From assembly GCF_009363115.1 (NCBI RefSeq), contig NZ_CP045298.1, positions 3,345,501 through 3,409,500 on the forward strand: 64,000 nucleotides of DNA, given 5' to 3'. Below, in pieces: positions 9,004 to 17,947 of the stretch; within the stretch, counting starts at the first letter, position 1, and each line of letters opens with the position of its first letter. The stretch comes from Paenibacillus brasilensis (lineage in GTDB: Bacteria > Bacillota > Bacilli > Paenibacillales > Paenibacillaceae). The notes beneath the pieces were generated by a model. It was not told the DNA's origin, ran no database searches, and saw only the letters and a program-made list of their open reading frames with translations. The position numbers were made by a program, and so were the translations under genes.

Positions 9004-9963
9004 ATGAAATATGTAACTATGAAAAACGACAAAATACCAGCTATTGCACTGGGAACGTGGTCATGGGGCACAGGTGTTAACGGTGGAGACCGGGTTTTTG
9101 GAAATAACTATACTGCTGAGGAATTGAGACCTGTTTATGAAAAAGCCGTTAAACATGGTTTTACCTTATGGGATACTGCAGCCGTATATGGTTATGGCGC
9201 ATCGGAAACCATTTTAGGCCATTTCATTAAGGGAGAACAAGATATATTGATTTCTACTAAGTTCACACCCTTCGATGGCCAAGAGCAAAACATGAGGAAG
9301 TCATTAAAGGAAAGTATGGAGAGACTTTGTAGGGAAAATATTGACCTTTATTGGATTCACAATCCCCGGAATGTTGAAAAATGGACACAAGAAATCATCC
9401 CCCTTGCAAAGGAAAACAAGATTAAACACATCGGGGTATCTAATCATAACTTGGATGAATTGAAATTGGCTGTTAGCATTCTGGAAAAAGAGGGTTTGGA
9501 ACTTGCAGCCGTTCAAAATCACTATAGCTTATTATATAGGGAATCAGAAGAAGCAGGTATTATCGATTGGTGTAACGATAATCATATCGTTTTCTTCTCT
9601 TATATGGTCCTGGAACAAGGAGCACTAACAGGCAAATATAATGCTAATCATCCGTTCCAAAGCAATACAAGAAGAGGAGAAGCATTTAGTATAGAAACCC
9701 TAAGAAAACTTCAAAATTTAATCAATGTTATGAGCGAGATTGGAGACAAATATAAAGTTGGACCGGCCCCCGTAGCAATGGCTTGGGCCCTTGTAAAGGG
9801 GACTGTACCCATTATAGGAGTTACCAAAGAAGCACATATTGACGATGCATTAACTGCTATAACTCTTACACTAGAAAAAAAGGACATTCATGATTTAGAA
9901 GACGCAGCTATGGAGACAGGTATATCCGTTAGGGGCGCATGGGAAAAAAGTATGAAAAAATAA
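9004..9963 (+). CDS. Aldo/keto reductase
   Basis: NADPH-dependent oxidoreductase of 319 residues with a TIM-barrel sequence plan. The catalytic tetrad is visible: Asp and Tyr in WDTAAVYGYGASE (near 55-65), Lys in ISTKF (near 84) and His in DLYWIHNP (near 115). The nucleotide end motif GVTKEAHIDDA is near 280. ATG 9004 follows GCGAGGAG; the frame extends to a TTG at 8983 without a better site. It lies behind the Crp/Fnr gene with a 24-bp gap. Substrate cannot be told. Confidence 0.9.
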   Translation: MKYVTMKNDKIPAIALGTWSWGTGVNGGDRVFGNNYTAEELRPVYEKAVKHGFTLWDTAAVYGYGASETILGHFIKGEQDILISTKFTPFDGQEQNMRKSLKESMERLCRENIDLYWIHNPRNVEKWTQEIIPLAKENKIKHIGVSNHNLDELKLAVSILEKEGLELAAVQNHYSLLYRESEEAGIIDWCNDNHIVFFSYMVLEQGALTGKYNANHPFQSNTRRGEAFSIETLRKLQNLINVMSEIGDKYKVGPAPVAMAWALVKGTVPIIGVTKEAHIDDALTAITLTLEKKDIHDLEDAAMETGISVRGAWEKSMKK

Positions 9964-10014
9964 TTTTGCGCTTTATAATGAACGCTCTTTGTATTTGGAT
10001 GGAGGTATATCATC

Positions 10015-11223
10015 ATGAATTCTTTAGCCGAACGCAAGTCTATTCCCACCTGGCTCACATTTTTGCTTGCTGCTTCTTGTGGAATTATCGTGGCCAATCT
10101 TTATTACGCGCAGACACTGGTTGGACCAATTAGTGAAACTACCCGATTGTCCTCATCTGTTGCTAGTCTGATCGTGACGATTACGCAAATTGGGTATGTG
10201 CTTGGTTTGCTGTTTATAGTTCCGCTTAGTGATCTTGTTGAGAACCGCCGCCTCACTGTTATTTCTTTGGTCGTAGTGGTCCTCGCGCTAGCCGGTGCTA
10301 CCTTTGTCCACAACGCAGGAATTTTCCTGACCGCTTCCCTGTTCATTGGCCTTGGCTCGGTGGTCGCCCAAATTCTTGTTCCTTACGCCACTTATTTATC
10401 TTCAGAAGAACAACGTGGACGAGTAGTCGGCAATGTCATGAGTGGCTTGCTGCTTGGTATTATGTTTGCCCGACCGTTGGCCAGCTTTGTAGCCAGCTTA
10501 TGGGGATGGCAAGCGATCTTTGCTTTTTCAATGGTTTTGATTGCCCTGCTTACCCTTGTTTTGTCTCGTGTGCTTCCACAACGGAAACCGACACCTACAT
10601 TAAATTATCGACAATTGATTCTATCGCTTGGCTCCCTATTTGTCCGTACACCCGTTCTACGTCGCCGCGCTTTCTATCAAGCTTGTCTGTTTGGCGCCTT
10701 TAGCTTGTTCTGGACCGTTATTCCTCTGCATCTGGCGGATCACTTTGGCCTCTCGCAGCAGGGTATTGCATGGTTTGCCTTAGCTGGTGTGGGTGGCGCT
10801 ATTGCCGCACCTATTTGTGGCCGTTTAGCCGACAAAGGCTGGACCCGGGCTTTAACCGGCACATTCCTGGTGGTAGCTGTTTTTTCCTTCCTGCTTGCCG
10901 TACTGGTAAAAGGTCATTCTGTTGTGGGTTTACTGCTGATGGTTGTCGCTGCAATTACACTGGATATGGCTGTTTCGGGCAATCTGGTATTGGGTCAACG
11001 CGCTATTTATTCGATTGGCAAAGAATCAAGAGGACGCTTGAATGGACTGTTCATGTCATTATTTTTCTTGGGCGGCGCAGCTGGCTCTTCCTTGGGCGGC
11101 TGGGCATACGCCCAAGGTGGCTGGCAGACTGCAGCTGGTTTGGGTACAGTTCTCCCGGCTCTGGCCCTCCTGTACTTCCTGACTGAACGAAAACCCGTTT
11201 TTAGCAAGCTCAAACAAAGCTAA
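10015..11223 (+). CDS. MFS transporter
   Basis: Twelve-helix major facilitator of 402 residues. The loop 2-3 motif shows as PLSDLVENRRL near residue 75, and the C-half repeat as CGRLADKGW near 270. The N-terminal part AASCGIIVANLYYAQTL and the C-terminal AGSSLGGWAYAQGGW are typical of YnfM/YgaY-like exporters (sugar or drug efflux). ATG 10015 follows GGAGG. It stands alone with its own spacing; no neighbouring regulator. Base composition is more GC-rich than the preceding 7 kb, so the AT-rich accessory stretch seems to end here. Confidence 0.9.
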   Translation: MNSLAERKSIPTWLTFLLAASCGIIVANLYYAQTLVGPISETTRLSSSVASLIVTITQIGYVLGLLFIVPLSDLVENRRLTVISLVVVVLALAGATFVHNAGIFLTASLFIGLGSVVAQILVPYATYLSSEEQRGRVVGNVMSGLLLGIMFARPLASFVASLWGWQAIFAFSMVLIALLTLVLSRVLPQRKPTPTLNYRQLILSLGSLFVRTPVLRRRAFYQACLFGAFSLFWTVIPLHLADHFGLSQQGIAWFALAGVGGAIAAPICGRLADKGWTRALTGTFLVVAVFSFLLAVLVKGHSVVGLLLMVVAAITLDMAVSGNLVLGQRAIYSIGKESRGRLNGLFMSLFFLGGAAGSSLGGWAYAQGGWQTAAGLGTVLPALALLYFLTERKPVFSKLKQS

Positions 11224-11347
11224 AAGTTGTATGCCTCCCGGGGGGAACACGACGTCGCTTTATCAGGTAATTAAAAGTTTGAAGTCACTAAACTAACGCG
11301 ATACATTAGGTATAAGTAATCGATGAAAAGAAGAGGGGGAGACTGAA

Positions 11348-11803
11348 ATGAAGACAATCAGGTGCATGATGGACCACCTATACTGGGCGGACGGACGCAT
11401 CTTGGACGCGCTCGAGGAGAGTGAGACGAAGAACAAGGACCTTCTGAAGCTGGTTCGGCATGTTGCGGTCGCGGAACGAGTCTGGCTGGACCGATTGCAG
11501 GGCAAGTGCAGTGCGAAATATTCGTTGTGGGAGGAAACGGAAGACCTGACGGCGATCCGGACGATGTTCGAAGAAAACGCCGAGCAATATCGCATCTATA
11601 TCGAAGGGCTCAAGGAATTCGAACTGGATGAGATGATTGACTATGAGAACCAGAGCGGGGGTTCGTTCCGAACGTCCGCCCGGGACGTCTTGTTGCAGGT
11701 CCTCTTACATGGGCAGTATCACCGAGGACAGATCAACCGGGCACTTCGGATTGAATCGGCAGAGCCTGCCCAAGTCGATTACATCACGATCACGAGACTC
11801 TAA
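11348..11803 (+). CDS. DinB-family protein
   Basis: Protein of 151 residues with the three histidines of the DinB metal site: HLYWAD near residue 10, LVRHVAVAERVW near 40, and HGQYHRGQINRALR near 125-138. It is more like the DinB/DUF664 group than the other DinB gene at 5880. ATG 11348 follows GAGGGGGA. It is a single gene; function unknown beyond the fold. Confidence 0.87.
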   Translation: MKTIRCMMDHLYWADGRILDALEESETKNKDLLKLVRHVAVAERVWLDRLQGKCSAKYSLWEETEDLTAIRTMFEENAEQYRIYIEGLKEFELDEMIDYENQSGGSFRTSARDVLLQVLLHGQYHRGQINRALRIESAEPAQVDYITITRL

Positions 11804-11903
11804 CGGGGCCTAATAATTACCATAAAATCTAAAGTCGTAGGAAAAATTATGGTTTATAATGGAGATGTTATGAAAGAGGACCTGGGTAGAGGAGAGATAG
11901 ATC

Positions 11904-12524
11904 ATGACGGATTTAAACTTCATTGGCATGCTTCCCGACATCGAGGAGAGCAGACGTATATTTCAAGCTGCAGCCATCCTGGACGCTATCCTTATGCCGG
12001 AGTGGGAATACCGATATTATTCGTACAACGCCCATTGGGATGAGAATGAACAGATGGCATCGATGAGGGACGGCGAAGGGGATCACTATTTTGCGCTGTT
12101 TCAGCCAAACGGACTGATCATTAAAGGGTTTGATCAGCGGTTTAATCGGGTGCATGGGCCACATGATGTGCTCCAAGGCGTGCCTAACGAATTTGAAGGA
12201 TTTCTAAAGGAACCAGCGTTTATTATGGATGAGACTACCTTTTGCACATGGAAGTTGCAAGGCAGCCAGGCATGGTCCGCAAGTAAAGAGTTGGATGCTA
12301 AAGCCTACGAACTGTTGCATATTTTAAACGGCAAAGCGGATTATTATTATGCCTGGGCAACGGAGTATTACGAGATTTCACTGGATCGATCACTCGTACA
12401 GCGAATATTTGATATAGAGCCACTGAATGGGAAAATGCTTAAAGGTCTTAATGAAGAATTGGAATTTGCTGGTCTTGAAGAGGACATCCAGGAAATAGAC
12501 TATCCGGTAAAAAGGGAAGATTGA
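11904..12524 (+). CDS. Hypothetical protein, 206 residues
   Basis: I do not recognise a named family. The product is soluble and acidic, with no signal peptide or membrane segment. It is rich in aromatic residues (WEYRYYSYNAHW near 33-45, ADYYYAWATEYYEISLD near 140-157), and a histidine/tyrosine-rich part GDHYFALFQPNGLIIKGFDQ lies near 60-80. ATG 11904 follows GGAGAG. It looks like a genuine gene by codon pattern and ribosome binding site; the long upstream gap (100 bp) suggests its own promoter. SUKH-like or immunity-type proteins share this kind of composition, but nothing supports that link. Confidence 0.7.
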   Translation: MTDLNFIGMLPDIEESRRIFQAAAILDAILMPEWEYRYYSYNAHWDENEQMASMRDGEGDHYFALFQPNGLIIKGFDQRFNRVHGPHDVLQGVPNEFEGFLKEPAFIMDETTFCTWKLQGSQAWSASKELDAKAYELLHILNGKADYYYAWATEYYEISLDRSLVQRIFDIEPLNGKMLKGLNEELEFAGLEEDIQEIDYPVKRED

Positions 12525-12889
12525 AAATAGTATGTACATAGACATTCCACCAAAACTGCTATCGATATTATTTGCATCGATCTCATTTGCGTGTATGCTA
12601 GGTGCCAGTCAGTAAGCTTGGCGGGTTCATAGATCAAATGTTTCCTTTGGAACCAGGGACAAAAATATGTTCCTGTGCACAGACAATAAAGTTGTGTTTT
12701 AAAAATTCAATAGAGCCGACAATAGATTATTTCTTTGGGTCTCTTTTACGGTGGTAAAGGAGAGAAAAAGGCATAGGATTGAAGTATTTGACAGAAATCA
12801 AATCCTGTATCATAATAGAATGAACATTCGATCTAAGTCATTTAATTGATATAGAATGAACATTCAATCTAAAATTTGGAGGTATTAAC
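12525..12889 (+). promoter_or_regulatory. SDR promoter with two TetR-type operators
   Basis: This 365-bp gap holds a near-consensus sigma-A promoter, TTGACA (12788-12793), 17 bases, CATAAT (12811-12816). Just downstream lie two copies of GAATGAACATTC, a palindrome GAATG-AA-CATTC, at 12818-12829 and 12854-12865, each followed by a match to YRATCTAA. The first overlaps the expected start point. The same word stands before the TetR gene (13794). The rest of the gap shows nothing but a 51-codon frame (GTG 12602 to 12757) without a ribosome binding site. Confidence 0.82.
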
Positions 12890-13711
12890 ATGAGTAAAAC
12901 AGTATTTATTACGGGAACCAGTTCAGGCTTGGGAAAAATTACGGCGATTCGGTTTGCTGAAATGGGCTGGAACGTAGCTGCAACCATGCGTACACCCGAC
13001 AAAGAAACGGAGCTTACTGATTACGATAATATCAAAATTTTCAAACTGGACGTCACCAATGTGCATGAAGTTCAAACATCGGTAGATCAAGCCATTGCCG
13101 CGTTCGGTAAGATCGACGTCGTCATCAATAATGCAGGTATGGGGACTTACGGTCCGTTGGAATTAGCCCAAGAGGAAGCTATTGACTGGCAATTCGCCGT
13201 TAATACGCGAGGACCGATCAATGTCATTCGTAAATTTATACCACATTTCAGAGCCAATGGTGGAGGCATGTTCATCAATATTAGCTCTTTCATGGGAATC
13301 ACGACAGCGGTGCCGCTCGGATCTCTCTATAATATGTCGAAATTTGCTTTGGAAGGACTGACGGAAGGTCTTTATTACGAACTGAAGCCGTTGAATATCG
13401 AGCTTAGATTGATCGAGCAGGGAGGTTCTACAGGAAATAATTTCAAGGACAGTATCACTTGGAACCAAGATGATAACATACATGATTACGATAATCTAAT
13501 GACGAAAGTGCAGAATTTAATGAATCATGCGGAATCCAGCTCTACATTGGATGATCCTCAGATTATCGTGGATGCCATAGCCGCATTGGCGACTGGAGAG
13601 AGCAATAAATTTCGCACTGTCATCGGAACAGCAGGCAATGATCTGATGGCGCTAAGAAATTCTGTGTCCATTGACGAATATTTGGAGACGATCGCTAAGA
13701 ATTATATGTAA
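12890..13711 (+). CDS. Short-chain dehydrogenase/reductase (SDR)
   Basis: NAD(P)-dependent oxidoreductase of 273 residues. The nucleotide loop TGTSSGLGK is near residues 8-16, NNAG near 84-87, the catalytic Ser in NISSFMG near 133, and YNMSK (Tyr/Lys) near 147-151. ATG 12890 follows GGAGG. It is controlled by a promoter bearing two copies of the operator also found before the TetR gene downstream, so it is the probable main target of that repressor. Substrate unknown; such TetR/SDR pairs often answer to electrophiles or quinones, which is inference. Confidence 0.92.
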   Translation: MSKTVFITGTSSGLGKITAIRFAEMGWNVAATMRTPDKETELTDYDNIKIFKLDVTNVHEVQTSVDQAIAAFGKIDVVINNAGMGTYGPLELAQEEAIDWQFAVNTRGPINVIRKFIPHFRANGGGMFINISSFMGITTAVPLGSLYNMSKFALEGLTEGLYYELKPLNIELRLIEQGGSTGNNFKDSITWNQDDNIHDYDNLMTKVQNLMNHAESSSTLDDPQIIVDAIAALATGESNKFRTVIGTAGNDLMALRNSVSIDEYLETIAKNYM

Positions 13712-13758
13712 GCCCATTATGAAGCGCTTTGTTATAACGCCAGATCGATCTGACAATC

Positions 13759-13805
13759 TTGACTACGGATTGTATGAGGTGTATCTTAGATTAGAATGAA
13801 CATTC
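13759..13805 (+). promoter_or_regulatory. tetR promoter with third operator copy
   Basis: TTGACT (13759-13764), a 17-base spacer, and TATCTT (13782-13787) form a promoter, followed at once by GAATGAACATTC (13794-13805) and GATCT. The operator is identical to those before the SDR gene, so autoregulation by the TetR protein is likely. Confidence 0.78.
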
Positions 13806-13833
13806 GATCTTATGATGGGAGCGGGATACCCTA

Positions 13834-14424
13834 ATGTTTGAGAACTATAACAAGGTGCAGCAGGCTATCCTTGAAACAACACTTAACATTATCATCCGAA
13901 AGGAATTACAGGCTACCTCAATGTCGCTTATCGCCAAGGAGTCTGGTGTATCGACTGGTAATATTTATCACTATTTCAAAAGCAAAGAAGATATCGTTAA
14001 CGAATTGTACAAAGCCATTGTTACGTTTAATGGAGAGTATGTGCGAGAAGGCTTGCTGAAGGGCACAACGATTCGTGAAAAGTTTGAATTTGGTTGGAAT
14101 CGGGTTATCGAACTTGGGAAACAATATCCTCAGGGCTTTCAATTTATTGAGCAGTATTCGTTCTCGCCTTACATTTACGAAGAGGTAAAGCAAGAAGTCT
14201 ATACCGGCGGATGGTGTGCGCCAATGAACGAGTTATATCAAGAAGCCATTCAGGAGAAGCTGTTTATCCCGATGAATCCGAAAATGATGGTGCAGATGCA
14301 TTACGGCACATTTGTTTATATGCTGAAGGCCCATCTACACGGAATCTTCGAGTTAAGCAGTGAGAGCGCCAGTGGTGCAATCCGTTCGTGTTGGAATGCT
14401 GTAACTCTTAGAGATTTAACATAA
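13834..14424 (+). CDS. TetR/AcrR-family repressor
   Basis: Repressor of 196 residues. The N-terminal helix-turn-helix reads TSMSLIAKESGVSTGNIYHYFKSKEDIV (about residues 28-56), the usual TetR plan; the ligand-binding half has the TetR_C-type pattern (FNGEYVREGLLKG, then EQYSFSPYI). ATG 13834 follows GGGAGCGG. It lies 122 bp behind the SDR gene with its own promoter and operator. It most likely binds the GAATGAACATTC palindrome; a strong terminator follows. The inducer is unknown. Confidence 0.92.
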   Translation: MFENYNKVQQAILETTLNIIIRKELQATSMSLIAKESGVSTGNIYHYFKSKEDIVNELYKAIVTFNGEYVREGLLKGTTIREKFEFGWNRVIELGKQYPQGFQFIEQYSFSPYIYEEVKQEVYTGGWCAPMNELYQEAIQEKLFIPMNPKMMVQMHYGTFVYMLKAHLHGIFELSSESASGAIRSCWNAVTLRDLT

Positions 14425-14436
14425 ATAGATGGCCAA

Positions 14437-14490
14437 AAGCCGCCCTCAAAGGAAGTTCGATAACAACCTTTGAGGGCGGCTTCTGTTTTT
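14437..14490 (+). terminator. Strong Rho-independent terminator after tetR
   Basis: A perfect 16-bp stem (14437-14452 with 14467-14482, core GCCGCCCTCAAAGG) is followed by CTGTTTTT. The gap from here to 14915 holds only this, a spurious short frame, and repeat copy B. Confidence 0.9.
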
Positions 14491-14730
14491 ATGGGTGGGC
14501 ATAGTCGCCATTGGAGGGCTTATATTGAAGGGGATATAACGAAACCGAAGGCACACCTGCCTAGGGGGTTAGTGATGGAAGATTCACTCAACAGCACCAT
14601 GTGCAGTGGACGGAATAGAATTGTTGCTCAGGAAGCATATTTGACGAGGACTGGTAAGGATTTTATTTATAAAACAGGATGTTCTTAAGAGGCATTTGAA
14701 AATAAAAGTGGATGATTGCTAGCCGCATGC

Positions 14731-14823
14731 GGAAGCTACATATTGATATTTATGCGCTATTCGCATAAAGTTTTTTTGTATATGAACTGAGCTATAAATG
14801 TACATGAGGCGCCACTACGCGGT
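14731..14823. repeat. 93/94-bp dispersed repeat with hairpin, copy B
   Basis: Second copy of the element at 3075-3168: same ends (GGAAGCTACATATTGATA, then GCCACTACGCGGT), same 8-bp stem TTTATGCG/CGCATAAA, C in place of T in the loop, then seven T. It lies 93 bp upstream of the MaoC-like gene in the otherwise empty 14491-14915 gap. The flanks of the two copies are unrelated beyond these borders. Confidence 0.8.
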
Positions 14824-14915
14824 TTTGTCCTTTTTTAATATGCCTACGGGCAGATTAGCTTAATAAATGATATGCTTAAAAAAACAGATCATTTGACCAG
14901 AGGAGAGGTACATTA

Positions 14916-15341
14916 ATGCGGTACCATGAATTTTATATCGGACAACTATTTAGAACCAAGTCTTTAACATTAACAAAAGAGGATATTACCAGATTTGCAA
15001 CGGAGTTTGACCCACAATATATGCATTTGGATGAAGATAAAGCAACGCAGGGAAGATTTAATGGAATCATAGCCTCAGGAATTCAAACGCTAGCAATTTC
15101 ATTTAAGCTTTGGGTTGAAACGGGTAGTTATAGTGATGATGTCATTGCTGGAACTGCTATGAACAATATTAGATTTATAAAACCCGTGTATCCGGGAGAT
15201 GAATTACATACCATTGTGGAGGTAACTGCACTTCGAGAGAAACTGAATGAAACAGGAATAGTTACTGTTATGCTGACGACTTTCAATGACAAGGATAAGA
15301 AAGTATTTGAAGGTGAATTGTCCGTTTTAGTTAATAAATAA
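14916..15341 (+). CDS. MaoC-like hydratase (hot-dog fold)
   Basis: Protein of 141 residues of the MaoC/(R)-enoyl-CoA hydratase family. The hydratase signature is visible: FATEFDPQYMHLDEDKA (Asp and His near residues 31-36) and, further on, FNGIIASGIQTLAISFKLW. ATG 14916 follows AGAGGAGAGG. It would hydrate an enoyl-thioester or act on a related acyl substrate in the cytoplasm. It is a single gene; no fatty-acid genes lie near it. Confidence 0.88.
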   Translation: MRYHEFYIGQLFRTKSLTLTKEDITRFATEFDPQYMHLDEDKATQGRFNGIIASGIQTLAISFKLWVETGSYSDDVIAGTAMNNIRFIKPVYPGDELHTIVEVTALREKLNETGIVTVMLTTFNDKDKKVFEGELSVLVNK

Positions 15342-15501
15342 GGTGTATTCAGACAGTAGATATAGAGCCTACAGAAGAGAGTCTCCTAATATTAAGTTGA
15401 TTGGGGAACAGAGTTGTTCTTTATAATGATTTTAAGGTGAGGACTACCTGCTGGTGACCGCTAAAGGTTGCTCTTGAAAATAGATTTTATGGAGGAGCTA
15501 G

Positions 15502-15870
15502 ATGACTAAAGAGGAAATAATAAATTACTGTCTGACTTATCCCGACGTTTATAAAGACTACCCCTTTGACGAAAAATGGACTGTAATACGTCATAAGGAT
15601 AATAAAAAAATATTTGCGATGCTTTACAAGCATGATGGCCACCTTTGCATCAACCTCAAATGTGAGCCGAGTCGAGCCGATTTCCTACGCAGCATATTTA
15701 AAGAAGTTAAGCCGGGATATCATATGAATAGAGTGCATTGGAATACCGTTATTTTAGATGGTAACATGCAAGAGGATGATCTTTTTGATATGGTGCAACA
15801 TAGCTTCCAACTGACGAAATCGAAGAAAAAAGGGGTATACCGGAGAAGGGAGCTACCTGCGGCTGGCTGA
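15502..15870 (+). CDS. MmcQ/YjbR-family DNA-binding-like protein, altered C-terminus
   Basis: Protein of 122 residues with the YjbR/MmcQ fold: KEEIINYCLTYPDVYKDYPF at the start, HLCINLKCEPSRADFLR in the middle, and YHMNRVHWNTVILDG near residue 75-90. Such proteins are usually about 115 residues and end in a short basic tail after a segment like VQHSFQLTK. Here the frame runs on past KSKKKGVYRRREL into DNA whose other frame encodes the GH127 remnant, so the last dozen residues are borrowed. ATG 15502 follows TGGAGGAG. The core is whole, so the protein may still work. Function of the family is not settled. Confidence 0.82.
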   Translation: MTKEEIINYCLTYPDVYKDYPFDEKWTVIRHKDNKKIFAMLYKHDGHLCINLKCEPSRADFLRSIFKEVKPGYHMNRVHWNTVILDGNMQEDDLFDMVQHSFQLTKSKKKGVYRRRELPAAG

Positions 15871-17503
15871 ATGCTTCTGGCACAAGCTGGTGCTCGACCC
15901 GCTTAGCTCACAGGAAGACTCCCTGCAAGGAATTCATGCTAATACGCAAATTCCCAAGCTGATCGGACTTGCCAAAGAGTATGAGCTGACCAATGATCCG
16001 ATGCGCCGGGCGCCGGTGGAGTTTTTTTGGGAACGAGTGGTGGAGCATCATTCGTATGTCATTGGCGGGAACAGCTTTGGAGAATATTTTGGAGCACCGG
16101 ATGGCTTGAATGATCGCATCGGGCCGCATACGACGGAGACGTGCAATACCTTTAATATGCTTAAGCTGACCAACCATCTCTTTCAATGGAATGTATCCGC
16201 CAGGGAGGCGGACTTTTATGAACGGGCTCTGTTTAATCATATTTTGGCCTCGCAGGACCCGGTTCACGGGGGTGTGACGTATTTTCTGTCCCTGGCCATG
16301 GGCGGACACAAGCATTTTGAAAGCAAATTTGATGATTTTACATGCTGTGTCGGCACAGGGATGGAGAACCATGCAAGCTACGGCAGCGGTATTTATTTTC
16401 ACGATCACAATAAGCTGTATGCCAATCAATTCATCGCTTCGACATTGAAATGGCAAGAAGCAGGGGTTACGTTAAAACAGGCCACCTCCTATCCGGACAC
16501 GGATCATATCAAGCTGGAAATTCAATGCGATCAACCTGCTCCATTTATGCTGCTCATCCGCTATCCTTATTGGGCTGAAAAAGGGATGACTATCCGTGTA
16601 AATGGCAAGGAACAAGCAGTCGTGTCAGAACCGGGCAGCTTCGTATCTATTGCTAGAACGTGGATAGACGGTGATATTGTCGAGGTGGAGCTTCCGATGT
16701 CGCTGAGACTGGAGCCGATGCCGGATAACCCGGACCGGGCGGCTGTCATGTATGGATCGCTGGTGCTGGCAGGCGACCTCGTGCCCATAGATGATCCAAA
16801 GGCCAAGGATTTCCTCTACACACCGGTATTCATACCTGAGTCGGGGGAACTGGATGCCCGGATATAGCCGGTGGAGGGCAAAACGAATACGTTCCACACC
16901 TTGAATGCCGGGCATCCCCGGGACGTGGAATTGTCTCCTCTGTATAAAATACACGACCGTACTTACTCGGTGTATTGGGACATTTTTACGAAGGAGACAT
17001 GGCAGGAGGCAGAAAAGGAATATACAGCGGCGCGTGAAAAACTGGCGATTCTGGAGCAGTGTACGATTGACTTTGCCCAGCCTGGAGAAATGCAGCCGGA
17101 GCGGGATCATAACTTTCAGGGGGATGCTTCCACCCGCACCGGATATGTAAACAACCGACCTTATCGAAATGCGGGCATTGACGGCTGGTTCTCTTTGGAT
17201 TTGCAAACAGATCCGACTGCTCCGATGCTGCTCGTTATCACCTACACGGCCACGCTGGAAATGCCCAACTGTGGTTTTGACATTTTGATTAACGGTCATC
17301 CGCTTGAGCATTTTAGTGAAGGCTTTGATGAGGCCGATAAGTTTTACAACGTAAATGCCGCCATTCCGGCTGCATATTTGGAGGGTAAGGACATAGCGAC
17401 AGTGACCTTTAAGGCCAAGCCGGGACAGCGTATCCGCAGATTGTTTGGGCTGAGAATGGTCAATAAAGAGGTGTATGAGCAGCTCTATCAGGCGGGTAAC
17501 TAG
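15845..17503 (+). pseudogene. GH127-type beta-L-arabinofuranosidase, 5'-truncated with in-frame stop
   Basis: From about 15848 the frame reads YLRLAECFWHKLVLDPL and HANTQIPKLIG, then the cysteine-rich active-site part TTETCNTFNMLKL and FTCCVGTGMENHASYGSG, the hallmark of GH127/DUF1680 enzymes, and on to a C-terminal beta-sandwich. Roughly the first 230-250 residues are absent; the remnant begins right at the end of the YjbR gene. A TAG at 16865-16867 interrupts the same frame, which then runs on to 17503. The enzyme would release arabinofuranose from arabinan or glycoprotein glycans. Two independent lesions make this a clear pseudogene. Confidence 0.9.
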
Positions 17504-17947
17504 CGTGATAGCGGATGGATGTCCTTTGAGATGCTTTGTGAGTAAAAGTAATGTTTGATTTTTAATAGATTATGATTTATGATGTAAGAAATATTGGATG
17601 ATGTTGGAACAATGTTGTTATGAACTGATTTATTCATAGTCGTTTGCGCGTGAAGCACACGGGCTGTTTCTTCCTTAACTGGGGAGAGGCAGTCCTTTTT
17701 TGTTGGTTTAGTACATTTTTGCCTACTCCGTTTTATATTCACTTTTTCGAGTTCGGCGATAGAGATTGGGATGGCTTTTTTTAAAATGTCTATATGTTAG
17801 AAGTTTTCCTTATAGATTTTGTAATAAGGAAACCATATAATATATAAGTTGTATCCAGTATTTTCCGAAAGTGGGGATGCAATAAGTATATGAGAGTAGG
17901 GTTGATATACATAGTTTAGAGTACTAGTAGACAAAGGGGATAGAGAG
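17504..17947 (+). terminator. 444-bp gap with one probable terminator
   Basis: A stem GGGCTG-TTTCTTCC (17661-17674) pairs imperfectly with GGGGAGAGGCAGTCC (17681-17695) and runs into a T tract, a probable terminator of the GH127 remnant. The remaining bases are AT-rich, with no gene; the promoter of the stalk-domain gene must lie between about 17760 and 17935. Confidence 0.55.

Noticed and set aside
12602..12757. 51-codon frame from GTG upstream of the SDR promoter
   Set aside because: It has no ribosome binding site and no recognisable family; possible remnant but unsupported.
14470..14688. 72-codon open frame after the tetR terminator
   Set aside because: It starts inside the terminator stem, has no ribosome binding site, and reads as no known family.
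17500..17742. 80-codon minus-strand frame behind the GH127 remnant
   Set aside because: It overlaps a probable terminator, is AT-rich, has no ribosome binding site and no family resemblance.
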